The notes beneath the pieces are model-generated. The model did no database searches and was not told where the DNA came from. It worked only from the letters and a program-made list of their open reading frames with translations. This document shows, piece by piece, positions 51,998 through 60,376 of a stretch of DNA of 64,000 nt. The position numbers were made by a program, and so were the translations under genes. The DNA comes from Alphaproteobacteria bacterium. GTDB lineage: Bacteria > Pseudomonadota > Alphaproteobacteria > Micavibrionales > Micavibrionaceae. The stretch lies in contig JAJFGW010000007.1 of NCBI GenBank assembly GCA_021775915.1, positions 25,371 through 89,370 on the forward strand, given 5' to 3'. How positions within the stretch are numbered: position 1 is the first letter of the stretch; each line of letters opens with the position of its first letter.

Positions 51998-53392
51998 ATG
52001 ACTAAAGACTGGAAGCCGGACAGCTGGCGCGACAAACCGGCAAAGCAACTACCGGACTATAAGGACAAAGCCGCGCTGAAGAGCGTTGAAGAAAAAATAC
52101 AAACCTTGCCGCCGCTGGTTTTTGCCGGAGAGGCGCGCAATTTGCGCCGCCACCTTGTCAAAGTTGCAGAAGGCAAAGCCTTTTTGCTGCAAGGCGGAGA
52201 CTGCGCCGAAAGCTTCGCCGAATTTGGTTCCATGAAAATCCGCGATACCTTCCGGGTTCTGATGCAAATGTCGATTGTTCTCACCTTTGCCGGCTCGCTT
52301 CCTGTCGTGAAAATGGGGCGCATGGCCGGTCAGTTTGCCAAACCCCGCTCCGGCGACTTTGAAACACAAGGCGATGAAACATTCCCGAGCTATCGCGGCG
52401 ACAGCATTAACGCCCTTGAATTTACCGCAGAATCTCGCGAGCCAGACCCGGATCGCATGCTGCAAGCCTACTATCAGGCCGCCGCGACCCTGAACCTGCT
52501 ACGCGCTTTTGCCCATGGCGGCTATGCCGACTTACACCGGGTTCATGGCTGGAATCTCGATTTTGTCAATGACAGCCCTCTGACCGAGCGTTACGAGCAA
52601 CTGGCAAAACAAATTGATAAGTCCCTGTCCTTCATGTCGGCCTGTGGCATCACAGGCGAGCGCACACCAGAGATTATCCGCCAAACCGAGTTTTACACCG
52701 GTCACGAGGCCCTGCTCCTGCCTTACGAACAAGGCCTGACCCGAATCGATAGCACGACAGGCGACTGGTACAACTGCTCCGCCCATTTCGTCTGGATTGG
52801 CGCCCGCACGCACCAGCTTGACGGCGCACAGATTGAATTCGTGCGCGGCATTAACAACCCTCTCGGCCTGAAATGCTCGCCCGATCTGGATGCGGATACT
52901 CTGCTCAAACTCATAGATGTCCTGAATCCGAACAATGATCCGGGGCGCCTGACCCTGATTGCCCGTATGGGCGCAGATCAGGTGGAAAGCAAGTTATCAC
53001 CGCTGGTTCGTGCCGTAAAAGAAGAAGGCCGGAATGTGATCTGGTCTTGCGATCCGATGCACGGCAATACAATTAAATCGAGCAATGGTATAAAAACCCG
53101 AAAATTCGAGGACGTCGTATCGGAAATTCAGGGCTTTTTCAATGTCCACCGCACTGAGGGCACTCACCCCGGCGGCGTTCATCTGGAACTGACCGGGCAA
53201 GATGTCACAGAATGCACCGGCGGCGCCAAAAAAATAGCCGATGAAGATTTATCCAGCCGCTACCACACGCATTGCGATCCGCGCCTGAACGCTAATCAAG
53301 CCTTGGAGCTGGCCTTTCTGATTGCCGACGAATTAAAAGACATGAATATAAACAAACCCGACAATATTTCCGAAGCCGCCGCCGCAGAGTAA
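51998..53392 (+). CDS. Class II 3-deoxy-7-phosphoheptulonate synthase
   Basis: 464 aa of the plant-like class II DAHP synthase family, the first step of the shikimate pathway. Motifs: [20 protein letters not shown] (about 55-74), [13 protein letters not shown], the [16 protein letters not shown] segment, [20 protein letters not shown], and [22 protein letters not shown] 51998 has GGAG six bases upstream; an ATG at 51986 overlaps that site. Starts a two-gene unit with nadE. Confidence 0.93.
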   Translation: MTKDWKPDSWRDKPAKQLPDYKDKAALKSVEEKIQTLPPLVFAGEARNLRRHLVKVAEGKAFLLQGGDCAESFAEFGSMKIRDTFRVLMQMSIVLTFAGSLPVVKMGRMAGQFAKPRSGDFETQGDETFPSYRGDSINALEFTAESREPDPDRMLQAYYQAAATLNLLRAFAHGGYADLHRVHGWNLDFVNDSPLTERYEQLAKQIDKSLSFMSACGITGERTPEIIRQTEFYTGHEALLLPYEQGLTRIDSTTGDWYNCSAHFVWIGARTHQLDGAQIEFVRGINNPLGLKCSPDLDADTLLKLIDVLNPNNDPGRLTLIARMGADQVESKLSPLVRAVKEEGRNVIWSCDPMHGNTIKSSNGIKTRKFEDVVSEIQGFFNVHRTEGTHPGGVHLELTGQDVTECTGGAKKIADEDLSSRYHTHCDPRLNANQALELAFLIADELKDMNINKPDNISEAAAAE

Positions 53393-53396
53393 ATAA

Positions 53397-55019
53397 ATGA
53401 CCAAGGCACCACTGCACATCACCCTTGCCCAAATCAACCCGACTGTCGGGGACTTGGCCTGTAATCTGGGTAAAATTCGTAAAATTCGCGATAACGCGCC
53501 GGACAACACAGACCTGATTGTTTTTCCGGAAATGGTGGTTTGCGGCTATCCGCCAGAAGACCTTGTCCTCAAACCGTTCTTCTTAGATAAAATTGAAGAG
53601 AGTATACAAAGTCTCGTTCAGGAAAGCGCAAATCACAAAGCCTTTATGCTTATTTCAACGCCATGGCGCATTGATGGTAAAATATATAATGCCGTGCATT
53701 TAATCGGTGACGGGGAAATACAAAACACCATATTGAAACACAACCTTGCCAATGGCGGTATATTTGATGAGGTTCGCATTTTTGAATCAAGCGCACTTGC
53801 CTCCCCTGTCGACTTCAAAGGACATAAACTCGGCGTTATCATCTGCGAAGATATGTGGTCACCGGACGCTGCAGAAAAACTAAAAAGCGACGGAGCAGAC
53901 TTACTCATCAGCATCAATGCCAGCCCCTATGAAATTGATAAAGATCACCTGCGACAAGAACAAGCCCGCGCCCGCATTAATGAAACCGGCCTGCCTCTGA
54001 TCTACGTCAATCAATGCGGCGGACAAGACGAGCTTGTTTTTGACGGCGCTTCTTTTATTATGAATACCGACGGAGAGATAACAGAGCAATTAGCGGAATT
54101 TGAAGAAGAAATTCGTCATGTTACCACTCACTCAGACTCAGCGCCTCTTAACAAAAAAGAATTAAACATTAACGCCCAAATTTACAAAGCCCTCACAACC
54201 GGCCTGCGCGATTACATATCCAAAAATAATTTTCCCGGCGTACTTATCGGGCTGTCCGGCGGCATTGACAGCGCACTTACCGCCGCCATCGCCGTCGATG
54301 CTCTGGGCAAGGCCGCCGTGCATTGTGTGATGATGCCTTCAAAATACACCTCACAAGACAGCTTAGATGATGCCAAAGAATGCGCCAAAAATCTTGGCGT
54401 TCATTACGATATAATCTCCATCGAAAGCGCGGTAGATACGTTTGAAGAAGAGCTCACCCCCCACCTTAACAAGGGCACCCCGGAAACAACCCATCAAAAT
54501 ATCCAGTCACGCTGCCGTGGCCTTATTCTTATGGCGCTGTCAAATAGCACCGGAAAAATGGTTCTCTCCACCGGCAACAAGTCGGAAATGGCTGTCGGTT
54601 ATGCCACTCTTTATGGCGATATGTGCGGCGGTTTCAATGTGTTAAAGGATGTTTATAAGACACAGGCTTACGACCTTTCACGCTGGCGCAACGAGCAAGA
54701 ACTCATTATTCCCGAACGCATTATAACCAAAGCGCCCACCGCCGAATTAAAAGAGAACCAGACCGATCAGGACAGCTTGCCTCCCTATGAAGAACTCGAT
54801 GACATTCTCCATTGCCTGATCGAAAAAGATTTAAGCGCTAGCGAAATTATAAATAAAGGCCACAAGGCCGAAACAGTTCAAAAAATCTGGCATATGCTAG
54901 AAAGAGCGGAATATAAACGCCGTCAGGCTCCGCCGGGCGTTAAAATCACCTCCCGCGCTTTTGGCCGCGACAGGCGTTATCCGATTACCAACGGTTTCAT
55001 GAAAATGATTGAAAAATAA
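53397..55019 (+). CDS. nadE: Glutamine-dependent NAD+ synthetase
   Basis: 540 aa, two domains. N-terminal nitrilase-type glutaminase with the Glu-Lys-Cys triad in VFPEMVVCGY, ILKHNLAN and GVIICEDMW. C-terminal synthetase with the ATP pyrophosphatase loop GLSGGIDSALTAAIAVDALG and STGNKSEMAVGYATLYGDM. Converts deamido-NAD to NAD. Starts 4 bases after the DAHP synthase stop, probably co-transcribed. Confidence 0.95.
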   Translation: MTKAPLHITLAQINPTVGDLACNLGKIRKIRDNAPDNTDLIVFPEMVVCGYPPEDLVLKPFFLDKIEESIQSLVQESANHKAFMLISTPWRIDGKIYNAVHLIGDGEIQNTILKHNLANGGIFDEVRIFESSALASPVDFKGHKLGVIICEDMWSPDAAEKLKSDGADLLISINASPYEIDKDHLRQEQARARINETGLPLIYVNQCGGQDELVFDGASFIMNTDGEITEQLAEFEEEIRHVTTHSDSAPLNKKELNINAQIYKALTTGLRDYISKNNFPGVLIGLSGGIDSALTAAIAVDALGKAAVHCVMMPSKYTSQDSLDDAKECAKNLGVHYDIISIESAVDTFEEELTPHLNKGTPETTHQNIQSRCRGLILMALSNSTGKMVLSTGNKSEMAVGYATLYGDMCGGFNVLKDVYKTQAYDLSRWRNEQELIIPERIITKAPTAELKENQTDQDSLPPYEELDDILHCLIEKDLSASEIINKGHKAETVQKIWHMLERAEYKRRQAPPGVKITSRAFGRDRRYPITNGFMKMIEK

Positions 55020-55075
55020 GCCTAAACCCGCTATTCAGGTTGTCTGTTAATAAATTAGAAACCATAATCGTTTCG

Positions 55076-55123
55076 CTTTGTACTTATACAAGGCATGAGG
55101 AGTGAAGCGTACAACTTCGTACG
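55076..55123 (+). promoter_or_regulatory. Two small hairpins in the gltX leader
   Basis: Hairpin one: CTTTGTA (55076-55082) and TACAAGG (55087-55093), seven pairs with one U-G, four-base loop. Hairpin two: CGTAC (55108-55112) and GTACG (55119-55123), six-base loop. They lie 46 bases or more before the gltX start, in a spacer with no coding signal. A leader or palindromic-repeat remnant; function unknown. Confidence 0.35.
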
Positions 55124-55168
55124 TAAACGACGAATAACGATGTAAAAGTACAAATGGGAACGACTAGT

Positions 55169-56518
55169 ATGTCCGTAAAAGTCAGATTTGCACCATCACC
55201 GACCGGTTACCTGCATGCAGGTAACGTGCGCACGGCCATTGTCACATGGCTCTTTGCCCGTTCTCAGGACGGCCACTTCCTGCTGCGCATTGATGATACG
55301 GATACCGAGCGCTCCAAGCCTGAATATGAAGAAGACATTGAAAGCGCTATGATGTGGCTGGGCATGGACTGGGACGAAAAAACCCGCCAGCGCGACCGCA
55401 CAGACCGCTACAATGAACTAATCGAAAAACTCAAAACGGACGGGCGGCTTTATGCCTGCTACGAAACACCGGAAGAGCTTTCGCTCAAACGCAAAACTCT
55501 TTTGGGACGCGGCAAGCCGCCTATTTACGACCGCGCCGCGCTTGAATTAACCGACGAGCAAAAGACTGCTTACAAAGCAGAAGGGCGCAGCCCTCACTGG
55601 CGTTTCAAGCTCAATCACGAGCCTATTGAATGGGACGACCTTGTGCGCGGCGAAGTGCGCTTTAATGGCGCAGACCTTTCCGACCCCGTTCTTATCCGGG
55701 AAACGGGCCTGCCGCTTTACCATCTTTGTTCGGTGATTGATGATATGGATTACGACATGACCCATGTTGTGCGCGGCGAAGATCACGTCTCCAACACGGC
55801 GACCCATATACAAATGTTTGAGGCCTTGGGCGCGCCCGTACCCACATTCGTCCATTTGCCGATGATTTCCGATACCGAGGGCGGCAAACTTTCCAAACGT
55901 CTTGGCTCCATGAGCGCCCGCGATTTCCGCGACAATGAAAAGCTGGAGCCAATGTCTATTGTCAGCCTGCTCTCACGGCTCGGAAGCGCTGACCCTATTA
56001 TGCCTTTTACAAGCATCAAGCCTCTGGTAGACGAATTCGACATTTCCAAATTCTCCAAAGGCGCACCAAAATTTGATATGGAAGAACTACTGCGCCTAAA
56101 CAGCAAAATCATCCACCAGACCCCGTTTGAAGATGTGAATGTTCGTCTTGCTCATATGGATATGGAAGAGCTGGACGAAGACTTCTGGCATGCTATTCGT
56201 CCAAACTTGGGCAAACTCGAAGATATTAAAGAATGGTGGGATGTCGTAAGCGGCAATGTTGAGCCCATCATCGAAGACCCGGACTTCGCCGCGCAAGCTG
56301 CCGAGCTGCTCCCGCCCGAACCATGGAACGAAAACACATGGAAAGAATGGACTGAAAAAGTCAAAGAAACCACTGGCCGCAAGGGAAAAGACCTATTTAT
56401 GCCCCTGCGCCAGGCCTTAACCGGCATGGATCACGGTCCCGAACTCGGCGCGCTTTTACCCCTGCTCGGCGCCGAGAAAGTGCGACAGCGCCTGACAAAA
56501 CATAAGCAGGCCGCATAA
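55169..56518 (+). CDS. gltX: Glutamyl-tRNA synthetase
   Basis: 449 aa class I synthetase. HIGH-equivalent in RFAPSPTGYLHAGNVRTA, KMSKS-equivalent GGKLSKRLGS (about 245), with HVVRGEDHVSNTATHIQMFE just before it. The C-terminal anticodon-binding domain is complete. ATG 55169 matches family starts; an in-frame ATG at 55154 gives five extra residues. Some Alphaproteobacteria have two GltX enzymes, one charging tRNA-Gln indirectly; which this is cannot be told here. Confidence 0.93.
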   Translation: MSVKVRFAPSPTGYLHAGNVRTAIVTWLFARSQDGHFLLRIDDTDTERSKPEYEEDIESAMMWLGMDWDEKTRQRDRTDRYNELIEKLKTDGRLYACYETPEELSLKRKTLLGRGKPPIYDRAALELTDEQKTAYKAEGRSPHWRFKLNHEPIEWDDLVRGEVRFNGADLSDPVLIRETGLPLYHLCSVIDDMDYDMTHVVRGEDHVSNTATHIQMFEALGAPVPTFVHLPMISDTEGGKLSKRLGSMSARDFRDNEKLEPMSIVSLLSRLGSADPIMPFTSIKPLVDEFDISKFSKGAPKFDMEELLRLNSKIIHQTPFEDVNVRLAHMDMEELDEDFWHAIRPNLGKLEDIKEWWDVVSGNVEPIIEDPDFAAQAAELLPPEPWNENTWKEWTEKVKETTGRKGKDLFMPLRQALTGMDHGPELGALLPLLGAEKVRQRLTKHKQAA

Positions 56519-56627
56519 ACTTATCATTTAATTTCAATAACTTATCTAAATTTACATAAAATGCAACGGTAATTTAAGTAGCGCTTAAAATTTTTCCCTT
56601 ATTCTAGAACTATAGGGAGACAACTAA

Positions 56628-56975
56628 ATGCGGCGCATTGTAAAAACAGCAAACAGAGCAGATTCCATCTGGACAACGTTCCTGATGGTTCCGGCTCTTA
56701 TTATGCTTTTTGGGGCCGGACTCAATATGTCTCAGGGCAAAGCCACCCCTGCTGAATTTGCAAACTCCGCTACTATTGTTGCCGAAAAGTGTGTTGGGCA
56801 ATCCACCCCTTATACAAAAGCGACGGGGTCTGTTATTGCCGCAGGTGCTGGAAAAGCCTTCAAAGTCGTATCAGGTCAAATGAAAGGGGCAAGCGCGCCC
56901 ATCTACTTACAGCCGGGCATGGCACGTTATTCACCAAGCCGCAAAGTCCGCATCAAGCCCTACAGCCACTACTGA
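56628..56975 (+). CDS. Small membrane protein of unknown function
   Basis: 115 aa. One hydrophobic segment (about 15-33, IWTTFLMVPALIMLFGAGLN), with Arg/Lys before it, so the C-terminal ~80 residues may face the periplasm. That part is Ala/Gly/Lys-rich with one Cys and a basic end SPSRKVRIKPYSHY. GGGAG lies about 9 bases before the ATG. No family recognised. Ends four bases before a convergent gene. Confidence 0.6.
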   Translation: MRRIVKTANRADSIWTTFLMVPALIMLFGAGLNMSQGKATPAEFANSATIVAEKCVGQSTPYTKATGSVIAAGAGKAFKVVSGQMKGASAPIYLQPGMARYSPSRKVRIKPYSHY

Positions 56976-56978
56976 TAA

Positions 56979-57800
56979 TCAAGGTTGTAATTTCTGACGG
57001 ACAAACGCCCCTTCTATAAAACCAAACCGTCCAGCACCTTTTCCAATTGAAAAGCCGTGACGCTCTCTGCCCTTGGCGTCTATTTTTAGATCCTGCCAGT
57101 TACGCATAACAGCGGCGGCAGCATCAAACGTCTTCGTCACGCTTTTCGGCAAGCCAAATACTCCAAAACGCGGGCCGCCATAATGAAACTCGCAAATATC
57201 CGCCCAATCAATCAAGGTACTCTCATCAAGAAAACCTCCCAATTCAAAGCCAATGTCGTCGGCCTTTGTCTCTACGGCATGGTCTGCCAGAATTTTAGTG
57301 ATACGCTCAGCCATATCTGTCTGCTCTTTTAAGGGCGAAAGATCACGGGTAAAAACGTTGTCGGGCAAACCGCGCATAAAATCAAAATTATCCAAATCTT
57401 CACCCATTGAACAAATATCCTCATCATGCTTGAGGAAAAGATCCTCCTCAAAATCCATATCAAGAGACCTGCCCCTGTTGACCAATTCCTTTTCCCGCGC
57501 ACTCTCAAGAAGCGTATTTGCGGCTTCAGGGTGATCAATAAGATATTCTGCGAGAGAAGAGATAAGCTCCCATTTAATACTAGGACTATGAGGCATCAAC
57601 GAACGTAATAAACCATGGTGATGCTCGGCATAATAGTTGGCTGTTCCTGTCAGAGGATTTTTGAGATATAACGGCTCCTCACCTTCATTGCGCAATGCGG
57701 CTGCGTGCAGCATTGCGCGCTCTTTTTCAGACACAGTTTTATAAAAATCTGCGCTGCCTGACACAGCTATCAAAAAATCTTTACGAGGCTTATGCGACAT
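56979..57800 (-). CDS. Hypothetical protein, 273 aa
   Basis: Soluble by pattern. AGGAG lies 8 bases before ATG 57800 (MSHKPRKDFLIAVSGSADFY), which fixes the start over longer frames to 57938. Composition is ordinary with an acidic middle (LDMDFEEDLFLKHDEDICSM) and a Gly-rich end GFSIGKGAGRFGFIEGAF. No motif recognised. Divergent from the TrmJ-like gene. Confidence 0.65.
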   Translation of the reverse strand: MSHKPRKDFLIAVSGSADFYKTVSEKERAMLHAAALRNEGEEPLYLKNPLTGTANYYAEHHHGLLRSLMPHSPSIKWELISSLAEYLIDHPEAANTLLESAREKELVNRGRSLDMDFEEDLFLKHDEDICSMGEDLDNFDFMRGLPDNVFTRDLSPLKEQTDMAERITKILADHAVETKADDIGFELGGFLDESTLIDWADICEFHYGGPRFGVFGLPKSVTKTFDAAAAVMRNWQDLKIDAKGRERHGFSIGKGAGRFGFIEGAFVRQKLQP

Positions 57801-57896
57801 AGTCATATCTCCTGTTTTGCGCGAACATATCATGTGGTTATGTAATAATGCAAACTCTTCTTGAAACGGAAAAGCCCTTGGCGCATGGTGTCGAGC

Positions 57897-58673
57897 ATGA
57901 CTGGAACAAACAGAACAAAACGCACAGACCTGCCCCAAAGCCCTACGGCTATTTTGGTGCGGCCGCAGATGGGCGAGAATATCGGTGCCTCGGCGCGGGC
58001 CATGCTCAATTGCGGCCTGGACAAACTACGACTGGTCAACCCGCGTGACGGCTGGCCCAATACCAGCGCCATGTCCATATCAGCGGGCGCGCTTGAACAA
58101 ATGCCGCCGGTGGAGGTGTTTGACAGCACCGCCGCCGCGATTGCCAATTGTCACTATGTTTACGCCACCACCGCGCGGCCACGCGATATGGTCAAGCCCG
58201 TTTTCACGGCCAAAAGCGCCGTTCTAGATATGCAACAGAGACAGAATGAAGGGCAGAAAATCGGGCTGCTGTTTGGCGGCGAACGCTCCGGGCTGGAAAA
58301 TGACGATGTTGCGCTCGCGCATGCTGTAGTTACAATCCCGCTCAACCCGGCTTTCTCGTCCCTGAACCTCGCGCAAGGCGTGTTGCTGCTTGCCTATGAA
58401 TGGTTCCAGCTTCATGACGAAACAGAGGAAATCCAGCATCCTGCCAGAGAAAGCCAGCCCGTTACCCATGAAGAGCTTCACGAGCTCTTTGAAAGGCTGG
58501 AAGCCGAGCTGGAAAGTCACCACTTCTTCCGCAACGAAGGCCACAAACCGATCATGATCCGCAACTTGCGCAACATGCTATCCCGCGCCGAAATGACGGA
58601 GCAGGAAACCCGCACTTTCCACGGTATTATCAGCGCGCTAACGGGAAAAAAGACCCCGCTAGGCACCAAGTAA
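57897..58673 (+). CDS. trmJ: TrmJ-like RNA 2'-O-methyltransferase (SpoU family)
   Basis: 258 aa. SPOUT/TrmH-type motifs: ILVRPQMGENIGASARAMLN (about 18-37), LRLVNPRDGWPN, IGLLFGGERSGLENDDVALA (about 122-141) and IPLNPAFSSLNLAQGVLLLA. The pattern and the helical C-terminal extension fit TrmJ, which methylates position 32 of tRNAs. ATG 57897 is used; in-frame ATG 57885 and TTG 57861 are alternatives. Convergent with rpsD. Confidence 0.88.
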   Translation: MTGTNRTKRTDLPQSPTAILVRPQMGENIGASARAMLNCGLDKLRLVNPRDGWPNTSAMSISAGALEQMPPVEVFDSTAAAIANCHYVYATTARPRDMVKPVFTAKSAVLDMQQRQNEGQKIGLLFGGERSGLENDDVALAHAVVTIPLNPAFSSLNLAQGVLLLAYEWFQLHDETEEIQHPARESQPVTHEELHELFERLEAELESHHFFRNEGHKPIMIRNLRNMLSRAEMTEQETRTFHGIISALTGKKTPLGTK

Positions 58674-58695
58674 TAACAACCAAATAACGCAAAAA

Positions 58696-59316
58696 TTAGC
58701 GTGAATAGAACTCGACGATAAGCTGTGGTTCCATCTGCGTGGCGTAAGGAATGTCTTCCAGCTTCGGAATACGCAGGAACGTTGCCTTACGGGCCTTTGA
58801 GTCAACCTGAAGAAATTCAGCCACATCACGGGACGGATCTTCGTCGGCCTGCTGAACAAGCGCCAGTTGCCTTGAACTTTCCTTCACCTCGATCACATCG
58901 CCTTCTTTAACCTGATAAGACGGAATGTTCACGACTTTGCCGTTCACCGTAATATGCTGGTGATTAACGAACTGACGTGCCGCAAAAATAGTCGGCACGA
59001 ACTTGGCACGATAAATCACAGCATCCAGACGACGCTCCAGCAAACCAACCAGATTCTGACCGGTATTGCCGCGCAAGCGCTGGGCTTCTTTGAAATAACG
59101 ACGAAACTGTTTTTCGCCAATGCTGCCGTAATGACCTTTTAATTTCTGCTTAGCCATGAGCTGCACACCATAATCAGACAATCTGCCACGGCGTTCGCCA
59201 TGTTGTCCCGGTGCCGTCTGGCGTGCGTTATAGGGAGATTTCGGACGGCCCCAAAGGTTACAACCCATGCGGCGGTCAATTTTATATTTCGCGTGTGGAC
59301 GCTTCTTCTCACTCAT
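58696..59316 (-). CDS. rpsD: 30S ribosomal protein S4
   Basis: 206 aa. S4 nucleates 30S assembly and in some bacteria represses its own operon. Family blocks: [20 protein letters not shown], the [20 protein letters not shown] segment and the S4 RNA-binding domain [20 protein letters not shown] with [27 protein letters not shown] lies before the ATG. Stands alone in its own transcript with a strong promoter about 110 bases upstream. Confidence 0.97.
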   Translation of the reverse strand: MSEKKRPHAKYKIDRRMGCNLWGRPKSPYNARQTAPGQHGERRGRLSDYGVQLMAKQKLKGHYGSIGEKQFRRYFKEAQRLRGNTGQNLVGLLERRLDAVIYRAKFVPTIFAARQFVNHQHITVNGKVVNIPSYQVKEGDVIEVKESSRQLALVQQADEDPSRDVAEFLQVDSKARKATFLRIPKLEDIPYATQMEPQLIVEFYSR

Positions 59317-59755
59317 TTTCGTTTCCTTTTCTTTTCTTCTTTATTTTGTCCCGATAGACCAACAGGTTTGACAGTAGAACCGTCAACGGAGGCACAGCGC
59401 CCCTCTTTCTCAGGAATAGCCGGGAATATAAGGGTTTTTTGGAAAATGTCAAACTTTTGTTTCCGGGTAACGCCCCCCGCGCCACGTCGCCTCATAACGA
59501 GCCGTATCCCTTTGTTTTTATTGGCATTTAAACGTCCATTCAGTTTGTTCGTCATTTTTTTATTTTTCACCCCGCACCCCTTTATAATCATTGGGTTTTT
59601 CTTGTTTTCTCTCTTGTTTTCTCTGGCGCTCACAAAATACATGCCCCACCATACCATAAATAGGGATAAATTCCTATCTTGTAAAACACGAAGCGTCTGG
59701 ATCATTTCTCTTGAATAGACAGGAGCTATCTAACACAATCAGGCGTCGCTTACGT
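59317..59755 (-). other. rpsD leader and upstream spacer
   Basis: About 440 bases without a convincing gene. The part next to rpsD holds the promoter at 59425-59452 and a leader of roughly 100 bases. The rest is rich in T-runs on the plus strand. Overlapping open frames on both strands are compositionally poor (Lys/Arg- or Phe/Leu-rich) and are treated as noise. Confidence 0.6.
59425..59452 (-). promoter_or_regulatory. Strong sigma70 promoter of rpsD
   Basis: On the minus strand a perfect TTGACA (complement of 59447-59452) and TATATT (complement of 59425-59430) are 16 bases apart. Transcription would start near 59418, giving a leader of about 100 bases before the rpsD ATG. It fits a highly expressed ribosomal protein gene. 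Confidence 0.7.
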
Positions 59756-59770
59756 CTAACATAATGTTAG
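59756..59770. promoter_or_regulatory. Perfect palindrome overlapping a -10-like box
   Basis: CTAACAT (59756-59762) and ATGTTAG (59764-59770) mirror each other around a single base. CATAAT inside it matches a -10 element in five of six positions. It lies about 20 bases before the start of the next gene, a good position for a repressor site. Confidence 0.45.
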
Positions 59771-59790
59771 TAACCTAAAAGGAATATACA

Positions 59791-60201
59791 ATTAATATCA
59801 CCGATTATGAATCCCTGCTATTAGTCGCAAAAAAACAGGCGGAGCCGCAACGTTTGCTATTCGTTTTTTTAAAAACATCTCTACCAAAAGATCATAAAGA
59901 TGTAGAGGCAATGAACTTTCATTCTGGTCAAGGTGGCGAATTAGAGCCAGTCATGTGTGTTGATAAAGCTTTGGATGAACTGGGTAGCTTTGCTGATTTA
60001 GTGACAGAATCTGAGAGTATGGAACAAAATTGGCAAATTGTATTAGTCGCGTGTCTTTCTGGCAGGGGTGGTATTGCTCCTACCCCTGATGAAGCGACAC
60101 AGCCCCTAAAAATGATGGTTCAAACTGTAGAACAAGGCGGTAATCTTTCCAATTTTCTAGCTTTTGATAAAAATGGCGACCCTATACAGTTTGGCAATTG
60201 A
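59791..60201 (+). CDS. Small protein of the 'ribonucleotide reductase subunit alpha' family, probable ATT start
   Basis: 136 aa. The sequence QAEPQRLLFVFLK, PVMCVDKALDELGSFADLV, WQIVLVACLSGRGG and FLAFDKNGDPIQF matches a conserved small proteobacterial family commonly labelled ribonucleotide reductase subunit alpha, a label not supported by any reductase motif. Family members begin near MNIxDYxxLL; here INITDYESLL is encoded, starting with ATT at 59791-59793. AAGGA ends 7 bases before it, and no ATG, GTG or TTG lies upstream in frame. The first usual start codon, TTG 59854, would remove the conserved N-terminus. Confidence 0.82.
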   Translation: MNITDYESLLLVAKKQAEPQRLLFVFLKTSLPKDHKDVEAMNFHSGQGGELEPVMCVDKALDELGSFADLVTESESMEQNWQIVLVACLSGRGGIAPTPDEATQPLKMMVQTVEQGGNLSNFLAFDKNGDPIQFGN

Positions 60202-60239
60202 ATCGGCGTGCCGGGAGCAGGCTCGTGCGGGCAGCCGAT
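60202..60239 (+). repeat. Stem-loop after the 59.8 kb gene
   Basis: ATCGGC (60202-60207) plus TGCC (60209-60212) pair with GGCA (60230-60233) plus GCCGAT (60234-60239), one bulged base. It begins directly at the stop codon. No T-run follows, so termination is uncertain. The rest of the spacer up to 60376 shows nothing recognisable. Confidence 0.45.
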
Positions 60240-60376
60240 AAGTGGGAGTTATTGGAAGTTAATGTTTTTAAACAAAATGGTGGAGAGGGCAGGACTTTAA
60301 GGTCGTTGCCGCTAACCACTTGATATTAAAAGACACAATCTTCCTGTAAACTTTTCTTAGTGTGCCAGCAAAACAC

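Noticed and set aside
59313..59705. 130-aa minus-strand open frame ending with an ATGA overlap at rpsD
   Set aside because: Its sequence is Lys/Arg/Asn-rich with no family look, and the strong rpsD promoter (59425-59452) lies inside it. It is better read as leader sequence.
59200..59718. 172-aa plus-strand open frame opposite rpsD and its leader
   Set aside because: Phe/Leu-rich shadow of the opposite strand; it overlaps the certain rpsD coding region and has no ribosome-binding site.
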